A stretch of 64,000 nucleotides of DNA from positions 1,269,424 through 1,333,423 of the forward strand of contig NZ_QMEJ01000001.1 in NCBI RefSeq assembly GCF_003390865.1, given 5' to 3'. Shown in pieces: positions 1 through 9,272 of the stretch; the stretch's first letter is position 1, and each line of letters begins with the position of its first letter. The notes under the pieces were generated by a model. The model had not been told where the DNA came from. It saw nothing but the letters and a program-made list of their open reading frames with translations, and searched no databases. The position numbers and the translations under genes were made by a program. Origin of the DNA: Tropicimonas sp. IMCC34011. Its GTDB lineage: Bacteria; Pseudomonadota; Alphaproteobacteria; Rhodobacterales; Rhodobacteraceae.

Positions 1-1
1 C

Positions 2-175
2 AGGTGCGCCTCGATCGACGTAAGGACCGATAACGTTCACGCGGAGGCCTTTTATCGGCGCTTTGGCATGACAGAGAGTAAACGCGATGCTTGCGACATT
101 TACTTCTCACTCACGTCCGAGATCTTTCGTTCATTGACCGCACAGTATCAGGCATCACTGCTGGAGGCCCTATGA
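2..175 (+). CDS. GNAT-family N-acetyltransferase, C-terminal fragment (runs off the left edge)
   Basis: An open frame enters from the left edge and stops at 173-175. Its 57 visible residues include NVHAEAFYRRFGM, which matches the GNAT motif B pattern (N-x-x-A-x-x-FY-x-x-x-GF) that lines the acetyl-CoA site. The stop overlaps the ATG of the ketoisomerase gene (ATGA), so the two are translationally coupled. Beside FdtA- and FdtB-type genes it could be the sugar N-acetyltransferase of the pathway. That is inference, because known FdtC enzymes have a left-handed beta-helix fold, not GNAT. The N-terminus is outside the window. Confidence 0.75.
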   Translation, partial: RCASIDVRTDNVHAEAFYRRFGMTESKRDACDIYFSLTSEIFRSLTAQYQASLLEAL

Positions 176-594
176 TTGAAAACCCTGGCTATGTAAGAGA
201 ATTCGAACTTCCCCAGGTTCATGACCCTCGTGGCGACCTGACCTTTGTCGAAGGCGGGAACCACCTGCCCTTCGACATCGCCCGGGTCTATTATCTCTAC
301 AACGTTCCCGTCGATGCTGAGCGCGGCGGACATGCGCACAAGGAGCTGGAGCAGGTTGTCTTTGCCCTCTCGGGCAGCTTCCGCATGAAGGTCGACGACG
401 GACACAAGAAATCCGAATATTGGCTGCGGGACCCTCGAAAGGGCCTTTATATCAGCCGGATGGTATGGCGCGAGATGGACCGCTTCAGCCAAGGCGCTGT
501 TTGCATGGTCCTCGCGTCACATCGGTACGACGAGAACGACTACTACCGCGACTACGATGACTTCCTTGCCGCGATCAGAGGCCTTCAAACATGA
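172..594 (+). CDS. fdtA: dTDP-4-oxo-6-deoxyglucose 3,4-ketoisomerase-like cupin (FdtA/WxcM family)
   Basis: A 140-residue single-domain cupin of the FdtA/QdtA/WxcM sugar ketoisomerase family. These enzymes convert dTDP-4-keto-6-deoxyglucose to the 3-keto isomer in the cytoplasm, ahead of 3-amination. The family signature [11 protein letters not shown] lies at residues 51-61, with His54 and His56 as expected active-site histidines. The start at 172 overlaps the stop of the upstream acetyltransferase. An in-frame ATG at 91 would extend into that gene and add non-homologous residues, so it is rejected. The aminotransferase follows with a 4-base overlap, which supports a dTDP-3-amino-3,6-dideoxyhexose pathway. 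FdtA and QdtA isomers differ in C4 stereochemistry and cannot be told apart here. Confidence 0.85.
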   Translation: MIENPGYVREFELPQVHDPRGDLTFVEGGNHLPFDIARVYYLYNVPVDAERGGHAHKELEQVVFALSGSFRMKVDDGHKKSEYWLRDPRKGLYISRMVWREMDRFSQGAVCMVLASHRYDENDYYRDYDDFLAAIRGLQT

Positions 595-1688
595 AAATCC
601 CCTTTCTCGATCTCGGCGCCGCCTACCGGGAATTGAAGCCGGAGATAGACGCCGCCGTTCTGCGGGCCCTGGAAAGCGGCTGGTATATTCTCGGCCCGGA
701 GGTCGAGGCTTTCGAGGCCGAATGGGCAGAATTCTGTGAGGCCGAGCACTCCGTTGGACTGGCGAACGGGCTCGACGCCCTGACGCTGGCCCTAAGAGCG
801 CTGGAAGTCGGCCCAGGTGACGAGGTAATCGTGCCCTCCAACACTTACATCGCCACTTGGCTGGCCGTCTCCGCCGTCGGAGCGACGCCCGTCCCGGTGG
901 AGCCGGATCCTGCAACGCACAACATCGACCCCGACCTGATCGAGGCAGCGATCACCGGCCGGACCAAGGCTCTTCTGCCCGTCCACCTCTATGGCCAGCC
1001 AGCGGATCTCGACCCGATCCTCGCCATCGCTCGGCGTCACAACATTGCGGTGGTCGAAGACGCCGCTCAGGCCCACGCCGCCCGCTACAAGGGACGCCGG
1101 ATCGGCAGTCATGGCGACGTCGTCTGCTGGAGCTTTTACCCGGGCAAGAACCTCGGTGCCCTCGGGGATGCCGGGGCGGTTACAACCGATCGCGCGGATC
1201 TCGCCGAACGCATTCGCCTGCTGCGCAACTACGGCTCGCGCGAGAAATACGTGAACGAAGTGCAGGGTGCCAACTCGCGGCTCGACCCGATCCAGGCAGC
1301 GGTGCTGCGGGTGAAGCTGGCCCATCTCGAGGAATGGACTGAGAGACGCAGGACGTTGGCTGCGGCATACGAGGAGGGCCTGAAAGTGAGCAACCTCATC
1401 CTGCCTTTGGTTCCCAGCTGGGCGGAGCCGGCGTGGCACCTTTATGTCATTCGCAATCAAAAACGCACCGAATTGCAAGCGCACCTGGCGGAGAACGGCA
1501 TCGGTAGCCTCATTCATTATCCCATCCCGCCACACATGCAGGCTGCCTACGAACCGCTGGGTATCGAAGCTGATGCGCTGCCGCTTGCCCGACGGTTGGC
1601 AGATGAGGTTCTGAGTTTGCCCATGGGGCCACACTTGAAGGCATCGAGCGTGGAAGAAGCAACGAAAGCCATGTTGGCTGCACGATGA
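591..1688 (+). CDS. fdtB: DegT/DnrJ/EryC1/StrS sugar aminotransferase (FdtB-like)
   Basis: PLP-dependent nucleotide-sugar aminotransferase of 365 residues, normal for the family. The N-terminus [17 protein letters not shown] is typical. The PLP-binding lysine is Lys186 in [17 protein letters not shown], and [10 protein letters not shown] upstream is the cofactor-contacting segment. Next to the ketoisomerase, the expected reaction is transamination of dTDP-3-keto-6-deoxyhexose to the 3-amino sugar (Fuc3N- or Qui3N-type) used in O-antigen or exopolysaccharide. Its start and stop overlap both neighbours (ATGA), so it belongs to one polycistron. Substrate stereochemistry is inferred only from the neighbouring gene. 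Confidence 0.87.
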   Translation: MKIPFLDLGAAYRELKPEIDAAVLRALESGWYILGPEVEAFEAEWAEFCEAEHSVGLANGLDALTLALRALEVGPGDEVIVPSNTYIATWLAVSAVGATPVPVEPDPATHNIDPDLIEAAITGRTKALLPVHLYGQPADLDPILAIARRHNIAVVEDAAQAHAARYKGRRIGSHGDVVCWSFYPGKNLGALGDAGAVTTDRADLAERIRLLRNYGSREKYVNEVQGANSRLDPIQAAVLRVKLAHLEEWTERRRTLAAAYEEGLKVSNLILPLVPSWAEPAWHLYVIRNQKRTELQAHLAENGIGSLIHYPIPPHMQAAYEPLGIEADALPLARRLADEVLSLPMGPHLKASSVEEATKAMLAAR

Positions 1689-2572
1689 CAGGTCACCTTT
1701 ACATTCACATCGGCCCACCCAAAACAGCCACTACATCACTGCAGATTGGCCTTGAGCGGACATGCTCACCCAAGATCACCTATCTCGGCACTTTTCAACC
1801 AAGGGAACGGAACTCAGAGTCTCACGCACGGCTTCTCCACAGCATGGTATCCAAGAACCAAAGCTCACCCGAGGCGGAGAAAGCGGTCGAAGACATTCGA
1901 CAACTCACTCAAAACGGTCAAACAGTCTTCATCTCCGAAGAGATGTTCTTGGTTTGGCAAAAGAAAGCGCATTTTTGGGACAAACTAGATCGGCTGGAAC
2001 AGCGCCTTAACGACATAGAGCACACGTATGTTGTCACATTGCGCAAGCCCGAGGATGTTTTGCCATCTTATTACCAAGAATTATACGCTGGCCTCTCTCT
2101 CGTCGAAAAGTTGCGACCAAGCTGCTTCTACAGAAACCAGAGGTGTGATTGTTATGATTACAGAAAACTCTTGAATTGGTCTGAACGCGCCAAGAGCCGA
2201 GTTGTGTTCATTCATTTTGACAATCTAACGTCAAGTTCTTTTGACCTTGGCGCCGCACTTGGTGAAGATGGACTAAGTGGAATCGAAATTTCCATTCCAA
2301 ACTCCAACCAAGGGAGAACACTACCGAATAAGAATCGTGAACTTCCTGCCGTTACGGTAGCCGACATGGGGAGAATAGGCCTGGTAAGAAAGCTCGCAGA
2401 CTTCATCAAAGAAGTTGCCCCCTCTGCCTTTGAAAGAGTTAAGATGTTGTCGAGATCCATGACTTTCCGGAAGGCTGGGTACAGAAGAGTGAGCCCGCCA
2501 TCAGAAAGACTGGAGGATCTGAATAGATCTTACGAACACTGCCTGAGGTACCTGCAACATAGAGATGCGTGA
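1685..2572 (+). CDS. sulfotransferase-family protein of the polysaccharide locus
   Basis: A 295-residue protein that opens with [16 protein letters not shown]. The KTATTS segment (residues 13-18) is the 5'-phosphosulfate loop of PAPS-dependent sulfotransferases. VFISEEMF and [16 protein letters not shown] fit the later core strands and the 3'-phosphate-binding region (R-x-P-x-x...SxY). It probably sulfates a sugar of the exported glycan, a decoration common in marine bacteria. The acceptor is unknown. The coding sequence is visibly more AT-rich than the genes before it, which fits horizontal exchange of polysaccharide cassettes. It overlaps both neighbours by 4 bases. Confidence 0.7.
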   Translation: MTGHLYIHIGPPKTATTSLQIGLERTCSPKITYLGTFQPRERNSESHARLLHSMVSKNQSSPEAEKAVEDIRQLTQNGQTVFISEEMFLVWQKKAHFWDKLDRLEQRLNDIEHTYVVTLRKPEDVLPSYYQELYAGLSLVEKLRPSCFYRNQRCDCYDYRKLLNWSERAKSRVVFIHFDNLTSSSFDLGAALGEDGLSGIEISIPNSNQGRTLPNKNRELPAVTVADMGRIGLVRKLADFIKEVAPSAFERVKMLSRSMTFRKAGYRRVSPPSERLEDLNRSYEHCLRYLQHRDA

Positions 2573-4073
2573 TGATTACTAGTTCATATCGAACCGCTCT
2601 GCGGTCGATGTTGATCATCGGATCAGCGCAGGCCGTTAACATTGCAATCTCAATTTTCCGTCAGAAAGCCTTGGCCGTTTTGCTCGGGCCTACAGGCATT
2701 GGCCTTCTGAGTATCTACAACAATCTCATGACCATGACAGCTCAAGGCGCTGGCCTTGGGATGTCTTCCAGCGGCGTCCGGGAGATCGCCTCAGTCCGCG
2801 ATGACCCCGAAACGCTCGCAAGGGTCAGGAAGGTCCTTTTGAGCGCGCATTTGGCGCAGGGATGCCTGGCACTGATCGCTTTATGGCTGCTACGCGAACA
2901 AATCGCGATCTGGCTGTTCGGAGATGAAGGGTTCGCACTTCAAGTGGGTTTGGTCGGCTTTGCAGTCGCCATGAGCCTGCTTGCGTCCGCCCACACTGCC
3001 CTATTGCAGGGCCTCCGTCGCATAGGAGATCTCGGGCGCGTCACAGTCATCGGCGCGCTATTTGGGACCGCGGCAGGTCTCTCGGCGGTCTGGCTGTTCG
3101 GCCAAGATGGTCTGATCTGGTTTCTCCTGGTGCAACCACTTTGCAACCTCATCGTCGCGCGTTGGTTCGTTGGGCTTATCAGGACCAGCGCCTCGTCACC
3201 GCCTGCCCTGCGCGATCTTCCTCGCATCTGTTTGCCGATGTCGAAATTGGGCTTTACCTTCATGGTGGGCGGCCTTGCAACTGGCATGACCTTGCTGGTC
3301 CTACGGAGACATATCTCGACCCAGCTTAGGCTCGAGGCAGCGGGTCACTTCGCTGCCGCATGGGCATCACGATGACCTATGCCGGCTTTCTACTTGGGGC
3401 CATGGCGGCTGACTATTATCCCCGACTGACCGAGGTCATCGCAAACAAATCCGCGGCGGTGTCTTTAATGAATGACCAAGCCCAGCTTTGTTTCGCCATC
3501 GGCGGCCCGGTGTTGCTGATGCTGATCGGCTGGGCACCCTGGGTCATCAGGTTCCTCTATTCCGAGGAATTCACGCCAGCCGTTGGAATTCTCCAGTGGC
3601 AGCCGGTCGGCAGCACATTCAAACTCGCCAGCTGGCCGTTGGGGTTCTCCCTCGCCACTGCTGCAAAGGGGAAGACGTTCCTCTTTGCTCAAATCAACTT
3701 CAACGTGATATTTCTCGCAATGACGCTGCTCGGAATACCCAGTGAAGGCCTTTATCACGGACCGGCCTTTACGGTGGCCTATTCCATCAACTTCACGCTA
3801 TTGATGATCATCGTCTCGAGGTCCGTAGGCTACCGGATGGCACCCCTAACCCGGAACCTGCTGGGCTTGCACGCAGCACTTTCAGTGGCCTTGTTGTCGC
3901 TCGCTATGATATCTGCCCCAGCGGGCCTGACAGCGGCTCCGGTGCTCGCCGTGGGAACGGCGGTGTTTGGCCTGCGCGCGGTGCTGGCCAAAACCGGGCC
4001 AGATGGCAAAGTGGCCGGGCGGCTCACTACCCTATTCGACAGGGCCGGATGGCCCATCAGGACAGCCCCATGA
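2569..4073 (+). pseudogene. wzx: Wzx-type O-antigen/polysaccharide flippase interrupted by a one-base frameshift
   Basis: Two overlapping open frames (2569-3375 and 3360-4073) together make one roughly 500-residue polytopic protein of the Wzx/MATE-like polysaccharide flippase family, which moves lipid-linked repeat units across the inner membrane. The first half begins RTALRSMLIIGSAQAVNI and ends at AAAWASR-stop. The second begins GITMTYAGFLLGAMAADYYPRLTEV, a stretch usually in the middle of this family. Restoring one G in the GGG at about 3361-3363 gives a continuous AAAW-GITMTY reading frame, so the lesion is a single-base loss. It could be a true null, a phase-variable tract or a sequencing error. 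The start is GTG 2569 or ATG 2572, overlapping the sulfotransferase stop. Confidence 0.8.
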
Positions 4074-4966
4074 CCAAGACCACCACGAGCGAACGTCCGC
4101 TCGTCACCTTCGCCCTCTTTGCCTACAACCAGGAGGATTACATCCGCGAGGCTATCGAAGGAGCCTTCGCGCAGACCTACGAGCCGCTCGAGATCATTTT
4201 GTCGGACGATTGCTCGACGGACCGGACATTCGAGATCATGGAGGAGATGGTGGCACGATACGCGGGCAACCATACCGTACGCGCTCGGAGAAACGAACGA
4301 AATCAGGGGCTTTCAGGTCACATCAATACTGTCGTAGAAATCTGCACAGGGGAGATAATATGCCTGGCTGCTGGCGACGATATTTCACTGCCCTTGAGAT
4401 GCAGCATTGCGGTTGACGTATTCAATAGATTTAAAAACGTTGCCGCGACATACGGCAAAACAATTGGTATTCTAGACTCAACAGGAATCTCAAATAAATC
4501 ATTTAAGCAAATTCCAGACAACGCCATTTCGTTCAATGGCGGCGGCATCGGAAAAGGAGCGGCCTATTCTTATCGACGCGACTGTTTTACGACACCACGT
4601 CCGATTCCAAGCGCGATTGAAAGTGAAGACCGAATACTTCCTTTCCGAGCCGCCATCGTCGGCAAGGTCATAAGGACCTCGGAACCTGTTGTCAGGTATC
4701 GCATAGTAGAAAACAGTCTGACCCGCAAACTCAACGACGAACGGCGACTCGCGAAAGAGAACTCCACTCATCTAAGAGTCCTATTAGATGACCTGAGGGA
4801 GATGGAACGGCTTGGTGCCCCAGTCTCTGGACGCGTGGTGACAGCGCTGCACTACAGGATATTTACATCAAAATTTCGCAGGATGCATCGAACAACACTT
4901 AAGGCTCTTTACTTATTGGACGCAGCAGCGTTTCGCATCCTTTGCACCAAGAACAAAACCCCGTAA
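4070..4966 (+). CDS. family 2 glycosyltransferase
   Basis: A 298-residue GT-A glycosyltransferase. LVTFALFAYNQEDYIREAIE is the N-terminal nucleotide-binding strand, and EIILSDDCSTDRTFEI carries the first conserved acidic site. GEIICLAAGDDISLP holds the DxD-like metal site. It should add a sugar to the lipid-linked repeat unit at the cytoplasmic face. I chose ATG 4070 because it overlaps the flippase stop (ATGA); an upstream ATG at 4049 would overlap by 25 bases. From about 4320 on, the gene is much more AT-rich than the surrounding DNA. It is the last gene of the polysaccharide unit. Confidence 0.85.
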   Translation: MTKTTTSERPLVTFALFAYNQEDYIREAIEGAFAQTYEPLEIILSDDCSTDRTFEIMEEMVARYAGNHTVRARRNERNQGLSGHINTVVEICTGEIICLAAGDDISLPLRCSIAVDVFNRFKNVAATYGKTIGILDSTGISNKSFKQIPDNAISFNGGGIGKGAAYSYRRDCFTTPRPIPSAIESEDRILPFRAAIVGKVIRTSEPVVRYRIVENSLTRKLNDERRLAKENSTHLRVLLDDLREMERLGAPVSGRVVTALHYRIFTSKFRRMHRTTLKALYLLDAAAFRILCTKNKTP

Positions 4967-5195
4967 GAACAACTGCTTGTCGTGAATATCGATCATCATC
5001 CCCGCTTTAGAACGGAGAAGCATTTATTAAACTCGCATCCAGTCGGCACTGTCTCAGGGAAGCAGAACTGAAAAGATCGTAGTGATCGACGGCTCAGCCC
5101 ATGGAGCGGAGGATATTACAGGTGAATGCAAGGGAGAAGCTAATATTTTTGAGCTCCAACAGTTTCTTCCACCTCGATGGACTAAAGCGCGCCTC

Positions 5196-5933
5196 TCAAA
5201 GCGCTTTCAGTGCATACTGTGCTGCATGTGCCAGGAGCATGGTGTCTGATTGTTGAATTACAAAATTCACCCGTTTTAGCCACGCCTCGCTATCTTCACG
5301 CGACATGGAGAAGATGCCAGCAGGCTTTTCCGAAGCACGTGCTGCGTCGAGAATACAATCGATCGCGGCATCCAAAGACGCCTTCGAATTAGCGGCCTTC
5401 AACGAAAGGCCCAGGTCGCCTGGTCCAACAAAGCCCAAGTCCAGGCCCGGGACGGAGAGGATTTCCGCGGCGGCCTCGACAGCCTCGGGCGTTTCAAGCT
5501 GGGCGATGACCACAGTTTCCCGCAGGGCCTTCGCGACCGCGCCGGGGATATCCGCGCCATAGTTGGAGGCCCGTCCGGGCCCTGCACCGCGGCGACCTTC
5601 GGGCGCATGGCGAGCGGCGGACACGCAGCGTTCAGCCTCGGCCCGGGAGGAAACACGCGGCACCAGAACTCCAACGGCACCGCTGTCCAGCGCGCCCGCG
5701 ATCTCTGCGCCATCATTCTCAGCCACCCGAACCAAGACCGGAACTGCGTGAAGGGCGGCGGCGCGGATCATGTTCTCGAGCAATTCGCCCGCGATGAAGC
5801 TGTGCTCGCAATCGATGCAGATGAAGTCAGGGCGTGCTTGACAGAGGATCTCCACGGCGACAGGCGACGGAATGGAGGCGAACACCCCGCGGAGCTGCTC
5901 TTGACGGCGAATGCGCGCGCGCAGATCGCTCAT
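5196..5933 (-). CDS. HpcH/HpaI-family class II aldolase
   Basis: A 245-residue HpcH/HpaI aldolase (TIM barrel). These enzymes cleave 4-hydroxy-2-oxo acids to pyruvate plus an aldehyde with a divalent metal. FICIDCEHSF holds the catalytic-base position, His44. AQLETPEAVE supplies the metal-binding Glu, and GLDLGFVGPGDLGLSL supplies the metal-binding Asp. It overlaps the FAD dehydrogenase by 4 bases and closes the GntR-TRAP operon. This suggests the imported acid is oxidised and then cleaved, or that the aldolase acts on a 2-keto-3-deoxy acid. The substrate is not visible in the sequence. Confidence 0.85.
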   Translation of the reverse strand: MSDLRARIRRQEQLRGVFASIPSPVAVEILCQARPDFICIDCEHSFIAGELLENMIRAAALHAVPVLVRVAENDGAEIAGALDSGAVGVLVPRVSSRAEAERCVSAARHAPEGRRGAGPGRASNYGADIPGAVAKALRETVVIAQLETPEAVEAAAEILSVPGLDLGFVGPGDLGLSLKAANSKASLDAAIDCILDAARASEKPAGIFSMSREDSEAWLKRVNFVIQQSDTMLLAHAAQYALKAL

Positions 5934-7327
5934 GCCACGACCTCGTGAAAGCTCTTACCGGGGTTCAGGATACCCTTGGGATCGAGCGCCTGCTTGATCA
6001 GATTCATGGTCGCGATCTCTTGCGGTGTTCTGGAATACGACAGGTAGTCACGCTTGATCACGCCAATTCCGTGCTCGGCCGAGACCGTTCCACCGAGTTC
6101 GCTCACGATGCCGTAGACCAGTTCCTTCACCTCCGCCTCGGGCTGGTTCTCCCCGGCTTCGGGGACATTGATCACGACATGCAGGTTGCTGTCTCCGATA
6201 TGGCCATAGGACAGGACACGCGCCGATGAATACATTTCGGCGATCTCCGCCTCGATCTGCGTCACGGCCGTGTGCATCCGATGCAACGGCAACCCCACAT
6301 CGAAGGGGATGATGGGCCCGAGAATTGCCTGATATTCAGACGGGCTTTCGCGAACCGCCCAGAGCGCGGCCTCCTCCTTCAGTGAATTGGCCAAGACCGC
6401 ATCTTCGATCAGCCCGTCCTCGAAGGCTTTTTCAAGGACCGTCTCAAGGCCGGTACGCGTCGCGCCCTCGTCGAAGCCGGACGCCTCGACGATGACATAC
6501 GCGCCGTGGCGCCCCTCGAGCGGCGATCCCGCGCCGGTCCCCTCCGACATGATATCGAAGAACTGGGGCCACATGACTTCGAAGCTGGTCAGCATAGGAC
6601 CCAATTTGGCCCCGGCCGCCGACAGAAGCGAGATGACCGCCTGTGTATCGGCGCAGCCGCAAAACGCCGTCGCAGTGAACGGCGGATGCGGATGCAGCCG
6701 AAGTACGCAGCGTGTGATGATCCCCAGAAGGCCTTCTGATCCGATGAAGAGCTGTTTCAGGTCGAGCCCTGCGTTGTTCTTCAGAAGCGTGTTCATGCCG
6801 TTGATGACGGTGCCGTCGGCCAGGACGACTTCAAGGCCCAGAACATGATCGCGCGCCATCCCGTAACGGATCACGGTGTTGCCGCCCGCGTTCGTCGCCA
6901 GGACACCGCCCAACTGGCAGGTGCCGCGCGCGCCGATGTCTATGCCGAGCATCAGCCCGTGCTCACGCGCTGCGTTCTGGGCGGTTTCCAGAACCGCTCC
7001 CGCGCCCGCAGTCAGGGTACGGCCCTCGGCATCCACGGACTCGATCCGGTTCATCCTATCCAGGGACAGCGCGATCCCGCCCTTTTCGGGATGGGCCGCA
7101 CCGGAGATCCCGGTCAGCCCGCCCTGCGGTACGACCGCGATCCCCGCATCATGGCAAAGGGCGAGGATGCGCGACACCTCTTCGGTCGTCCGTGGCCGCG
7201 CCAGAGCGAGCGGGCGCACCGGTGGCAGACCCGCCCAGTCGCTGCAGAAATGCTCGGGGATATCGTCCCCGACGAGGATGACGCCGGTGTCAAACGCGCT
7301 GCAAAGCGCCTGCGTGAAATCGTTCAT
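5930..7327 (-). CDS. FAD-linked D-2-hydroxyacid dehydrogenase (GlcD / D-lactate dehydrogenase type)
   Basis: A 465-residue two-domain protein. Residues 30-220 form a PCMH-type FAD-binding domain (VVPQGGLTGISGA, ATNAGGNTVIRYGMARD, GSEGLLGIITR). The rest is the FAD-oxidase C-terminal domain, with GHIGDSNLHVVI and SAEHGIGVIKRDYL as the metal/substrate and late FAD-contact signatures. The family oxidises D-2-hydroxy acids (D-lactate, glycolate, D-2-hydroxyglutarate) and passes electrons to the respiratory chain. It sits between a TRAP permease gene (28 bases upstream) and an aldolase gene (4-base overlap), so the transported solute is probably a hydroxy acid. I cannot choose a substrate. Confidence 0.87.
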   Translation of the reverse strand: MNDFTQALCSAFDTGVILVGDDIPEHFCSDWAGLPPVRPLALARPRTTEEVSRILALCHDAGIAVVPQGGLTGISGAAHPEKGGIALSLDRMNRIESVDAEGRTLTAGAGAVLETAQNAAREHGLMLGIDIGARGTCQLGGVLATNAGGNTVIRYGMARDHVLGLEVVLADGTVINGMNTLLKNNAGLDLKQLFIGSEGLLGIITRCVLRLHPHPPFTATAFCGCADTQAVISLLSAAGAKLGPMLTSFEVMWPQFFDIMSEGTGAGSPLEGRHGAYVIVEASGFDEGATRTGLETVLEKAFEDGLIEDAVLANSLKEEAALWAVRESPSEYQAILGPIIPFDVGLPLHRMHTAVTQIEAEIAEMYSSARVLSYGHIGDSNLHVVINVPEAGENQPEAEVKELVYGIVSELGGTVSAEHGIGVIKRDYLSYSRTPQEIATMNLIKQALDPKGILNPGKSFHEVVA

Positions 7328-7355
7328 TCTTCTTCCGTTCGTTTGGCGCAGGTCA

Positions 7356-8669
7356 TCACATCAGCGAGGGCAGCCATGTCGCCAGCCCGGGGAAGACCAG
7401 CAGAATGGCGATGAGAATGAAGCTGCAGGCGATATAGGGCAGCGCCGCTTTGGCCACTTCGGGCAGGGTCGTGCCGGGCGGGCTGACCCCATGCATGACG
7501 AAGAGCAGCAAACCGAAGGGGGGTGTCGTGAAGCTGGCTTCCAGAAGGAGGAGCATGATGAGACCCCACCAGACCATGTCGAAGCCCAGCGTGTTCGCGA
7601 GGGGTACGAAGACCGGGAGGGTGACGAGCATCATCGACACCTGATCCATGAACATGCCGAGGACGAGCAGGATCAGCCCCATGATGAGCAGCATCTGCAT
7701 ACCGCCGAAATCCATCCCCGTGGCCCAGCGAACGAGTCCTGAGGACGCACCGGAGAAGGCCAGAAGCTGCGCGAAGGTGGACGAGGCGGTGATCAGCAGG
7801 AAGGTCATGCCGGTGACGCGAGTGGCCTCGGAGATCGCCTTGATCACGGCATCCATGTCGAGCGCCCGAAAGGCCAGCGCCAGGAGTGCCACGGCAACGA
7901 TGCCCATCGCGCCGCTTTCGGTCGGGGTTGCGACGCCTGTCAGGATCGAGCCGATGACGGCAATGATGATCAGAACCATCGGCAGGATGTCACGCGTGAA
8001 TATCCACACGCGCTTGCTGATCGGCAGCGGCGTCACGTCGAAATAAGGTGCGGCGTCGGGGTCGACCTTGGCCTGGCCGTAGATCAGCCCGGCATACAGC
8101 ATCGCCAGCACCACCCCCGGAAGAAGCCCCGCAATCAGAAGCGCGCCGATGTCGATGCGCGCGAGAGAGCCGAACAGCACCGCCAGGGTAGAGGGCGGGA
8201 TGATCACCGCCAGTCCGCCGGAGCCCAGGATCGGACCGAGGGACATGTGCTTCTTGTAACCACGCTTGGTCATCTCCGGCACCATCAGCGAGCCGAGCAT
8301 CCCGGTATTTGCCAGGGACGATCCCGACAGCGCGGCGAAGGCCGTTCCCGAAGTAAGCGTCAGGTATGACAAACGTGCAGGCAGCCTGCCCAGCAAGGCA
8401 TCAATGCCGTCGAGCACTCGGCGTGCGAGTCCCGAATGGAAGAACAGCGATCCCATCACGAGGAACAGTGGCACCGGCGCAAGCGAATAGGTCGATGCCG
8501 CGGTCGTCGCGTTTGCGAGCATCTGATCGATGCCGCGGCTCCCGCCCATGAACAGGAAGACACCGGCGATGTTCACCGCAAAGAAGCCAAGCGCCACGGG
8601 CAAACCAATTCCCATCGACAGCAGCAGCCCGCCGATCAGGATGGCGATGGATATGGTCCAGTCATACAT
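7356..8669 (-). CDS. dctM: TRAP transporter large permease (DctM family)
   Basis: A 437-residue DctM-type integral membrane subunit with about 12 hydrophobic segments. It has typical family stretches: MGIGLPVALGFFAVN near the N-terminus, SGSSLANTGMLGSLMVPEM around residues 115-135, and LGMFMDQVSMMLVTLPVFVP in the C-terminal half. It forms the sodium-coupled translocation channel for the acid captured by the binding protein encoded at 9273-10268. It lies 11 bases after the small-subunit gene in the same operon. Confidence 0.92.
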   Translation of the reverse strand: MYDWTISIAILIGGLLLSMGIGLPVALGFFAVNIAGVFLFMGGSRGIDQMLANATTAASTYSLAPVPLFLVMGSLFFHSGLARRVLDGIDALLGRLPARLSYLTLTSGTAFAALSGSSLANTGMLGSLMVPEMTKRGYKKHMSLGPILGSGGLAVIIPPSTLAVLFGSLARIDIGALLIAGLLPGVVLAMLYAGLIYGQAKVDPDAAPYFDVTPLPISKRVWIFTRDILPMVLIIIAVIGSILTGVATPTESGAMGIVAVALLALAFRALDMDAVIKAISEATRVTGMTFLLITASSTFAQLLAFSGASSGLVRWATGMDFGGMQMLLIMGLILLVLGMFMDQVSMMLVTLPVFVPLANTLGFDMVWWGLIMLLLLEASFTTPPFGLLLFVMHGVSPPGTTLPEVAKAALPYIACSFILIAILLVFPGLATWLPSLM

Positions 8670-8680
8670 TCAGCGTTCTT

Positions 8681-9193
8681 TCACAGTCCGGCTTTTTCGC
8701 TCGGCGGAGCGCCGTAGAAGCTCTGGCCCTGGATCGGAAAGGCCAGGAATTGAAGGGCGCTGAAGAAGAAACCGATGGGCATCACGCCGTAGAGGAGCCA
8801 CATCGGCATATCGAAGGCGCGCACGTCATAGAGCTCGCGCGCCATGGCATCGGCGGCGGCAAGCCCGGCGCGGTAGGCCAGAAAGAAGCACAGCCCGGCC
8901 GCGAGGTAGTGCAATGCGGCCTCCCACCAGCGCCGAAGCGTGATGGGCAGGAAGGTCAGCACCACCTCGACGCAGACATGTCCGCGCGTGCGGACGAGCC
9001 AGGGCATCGCGAGGAACGTGATGGCAAGCATCGCGTATTCCACCGAATTCACCGCCCATATGATCACCGGCAGCCCGAGGTTCCGGGAGGCCACGTCGTA
9101 GGTGACAGTCAGAGCGATGAAGGCGGTCAGGGCGCAGGCCAGGGCGAACAGCAGCTGACAGAGCCGGTCGAGGGTCCGTAAGGCTATGGTCAC
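8681..9193 (-). CDS. dctQ: TRAP transporter small permease (DctQ family)
   Basis: A 170-residue protein with four hydrophobic segments, the usual DctQ architecture. The segment VTYDVASRNLGLPVIIWAVN is the conserved region after the first helix (D-V-x-x-R-x-x-x). It pairs with the large permease immediately downstream. An 80-base gap separates it from the binding-protein gene, and this gap holds a strong stem-loop (9248-9269). Confidence 0.88.
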   Translation of the reverse strand: MTIALRTLDRLCQLLFALACALTAFIALTVTYDVASRNLGLPVIIWAVNSVEYAMLAITFLAMPWLVRTRGHVCVEVVLTFLPITLRRWWEAALHYLAAGLCFFLAYRAGLAAADAMARELYDVRAFDMPMWLLYGVMPIGFFFSALQFLAFPIQGQSFYGAPPSEKAGL

Positions 9194-9247
9194 GCAATAT
9201 CTCCGGATTGGGAGGCGGCTCTCGGAAGATCAACCGGCAAAGCGGGT

Positions 9248-9269
9248 GTGGCCCCCAGAAGGGGGCCAC
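9248..9269 (-). terminator. intercistronic stem-loop after the TRAP binding-protein gene
   Basis: A perfect 9-bp inverted repeat (GTGGCCCCC and GGGGGCCAC) with an AGAA loop starts 3 bases past the binding-protein stop and lies upstream of the small-permease gene. There is no U-tract. It is more likely an mRNA-stabilising or partial-termination element that raises the ratio of binding protein to permease. Confidence 0.65.
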
Positions 9270-9272
9270 CGA

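Noticed and set aside
3355..3380. Programmed frameshift in the flippase gene
   Set aside because: There is no slippery heptamer or downstream stimulatory structure that I can see; a simple one-base loss explains the data better.
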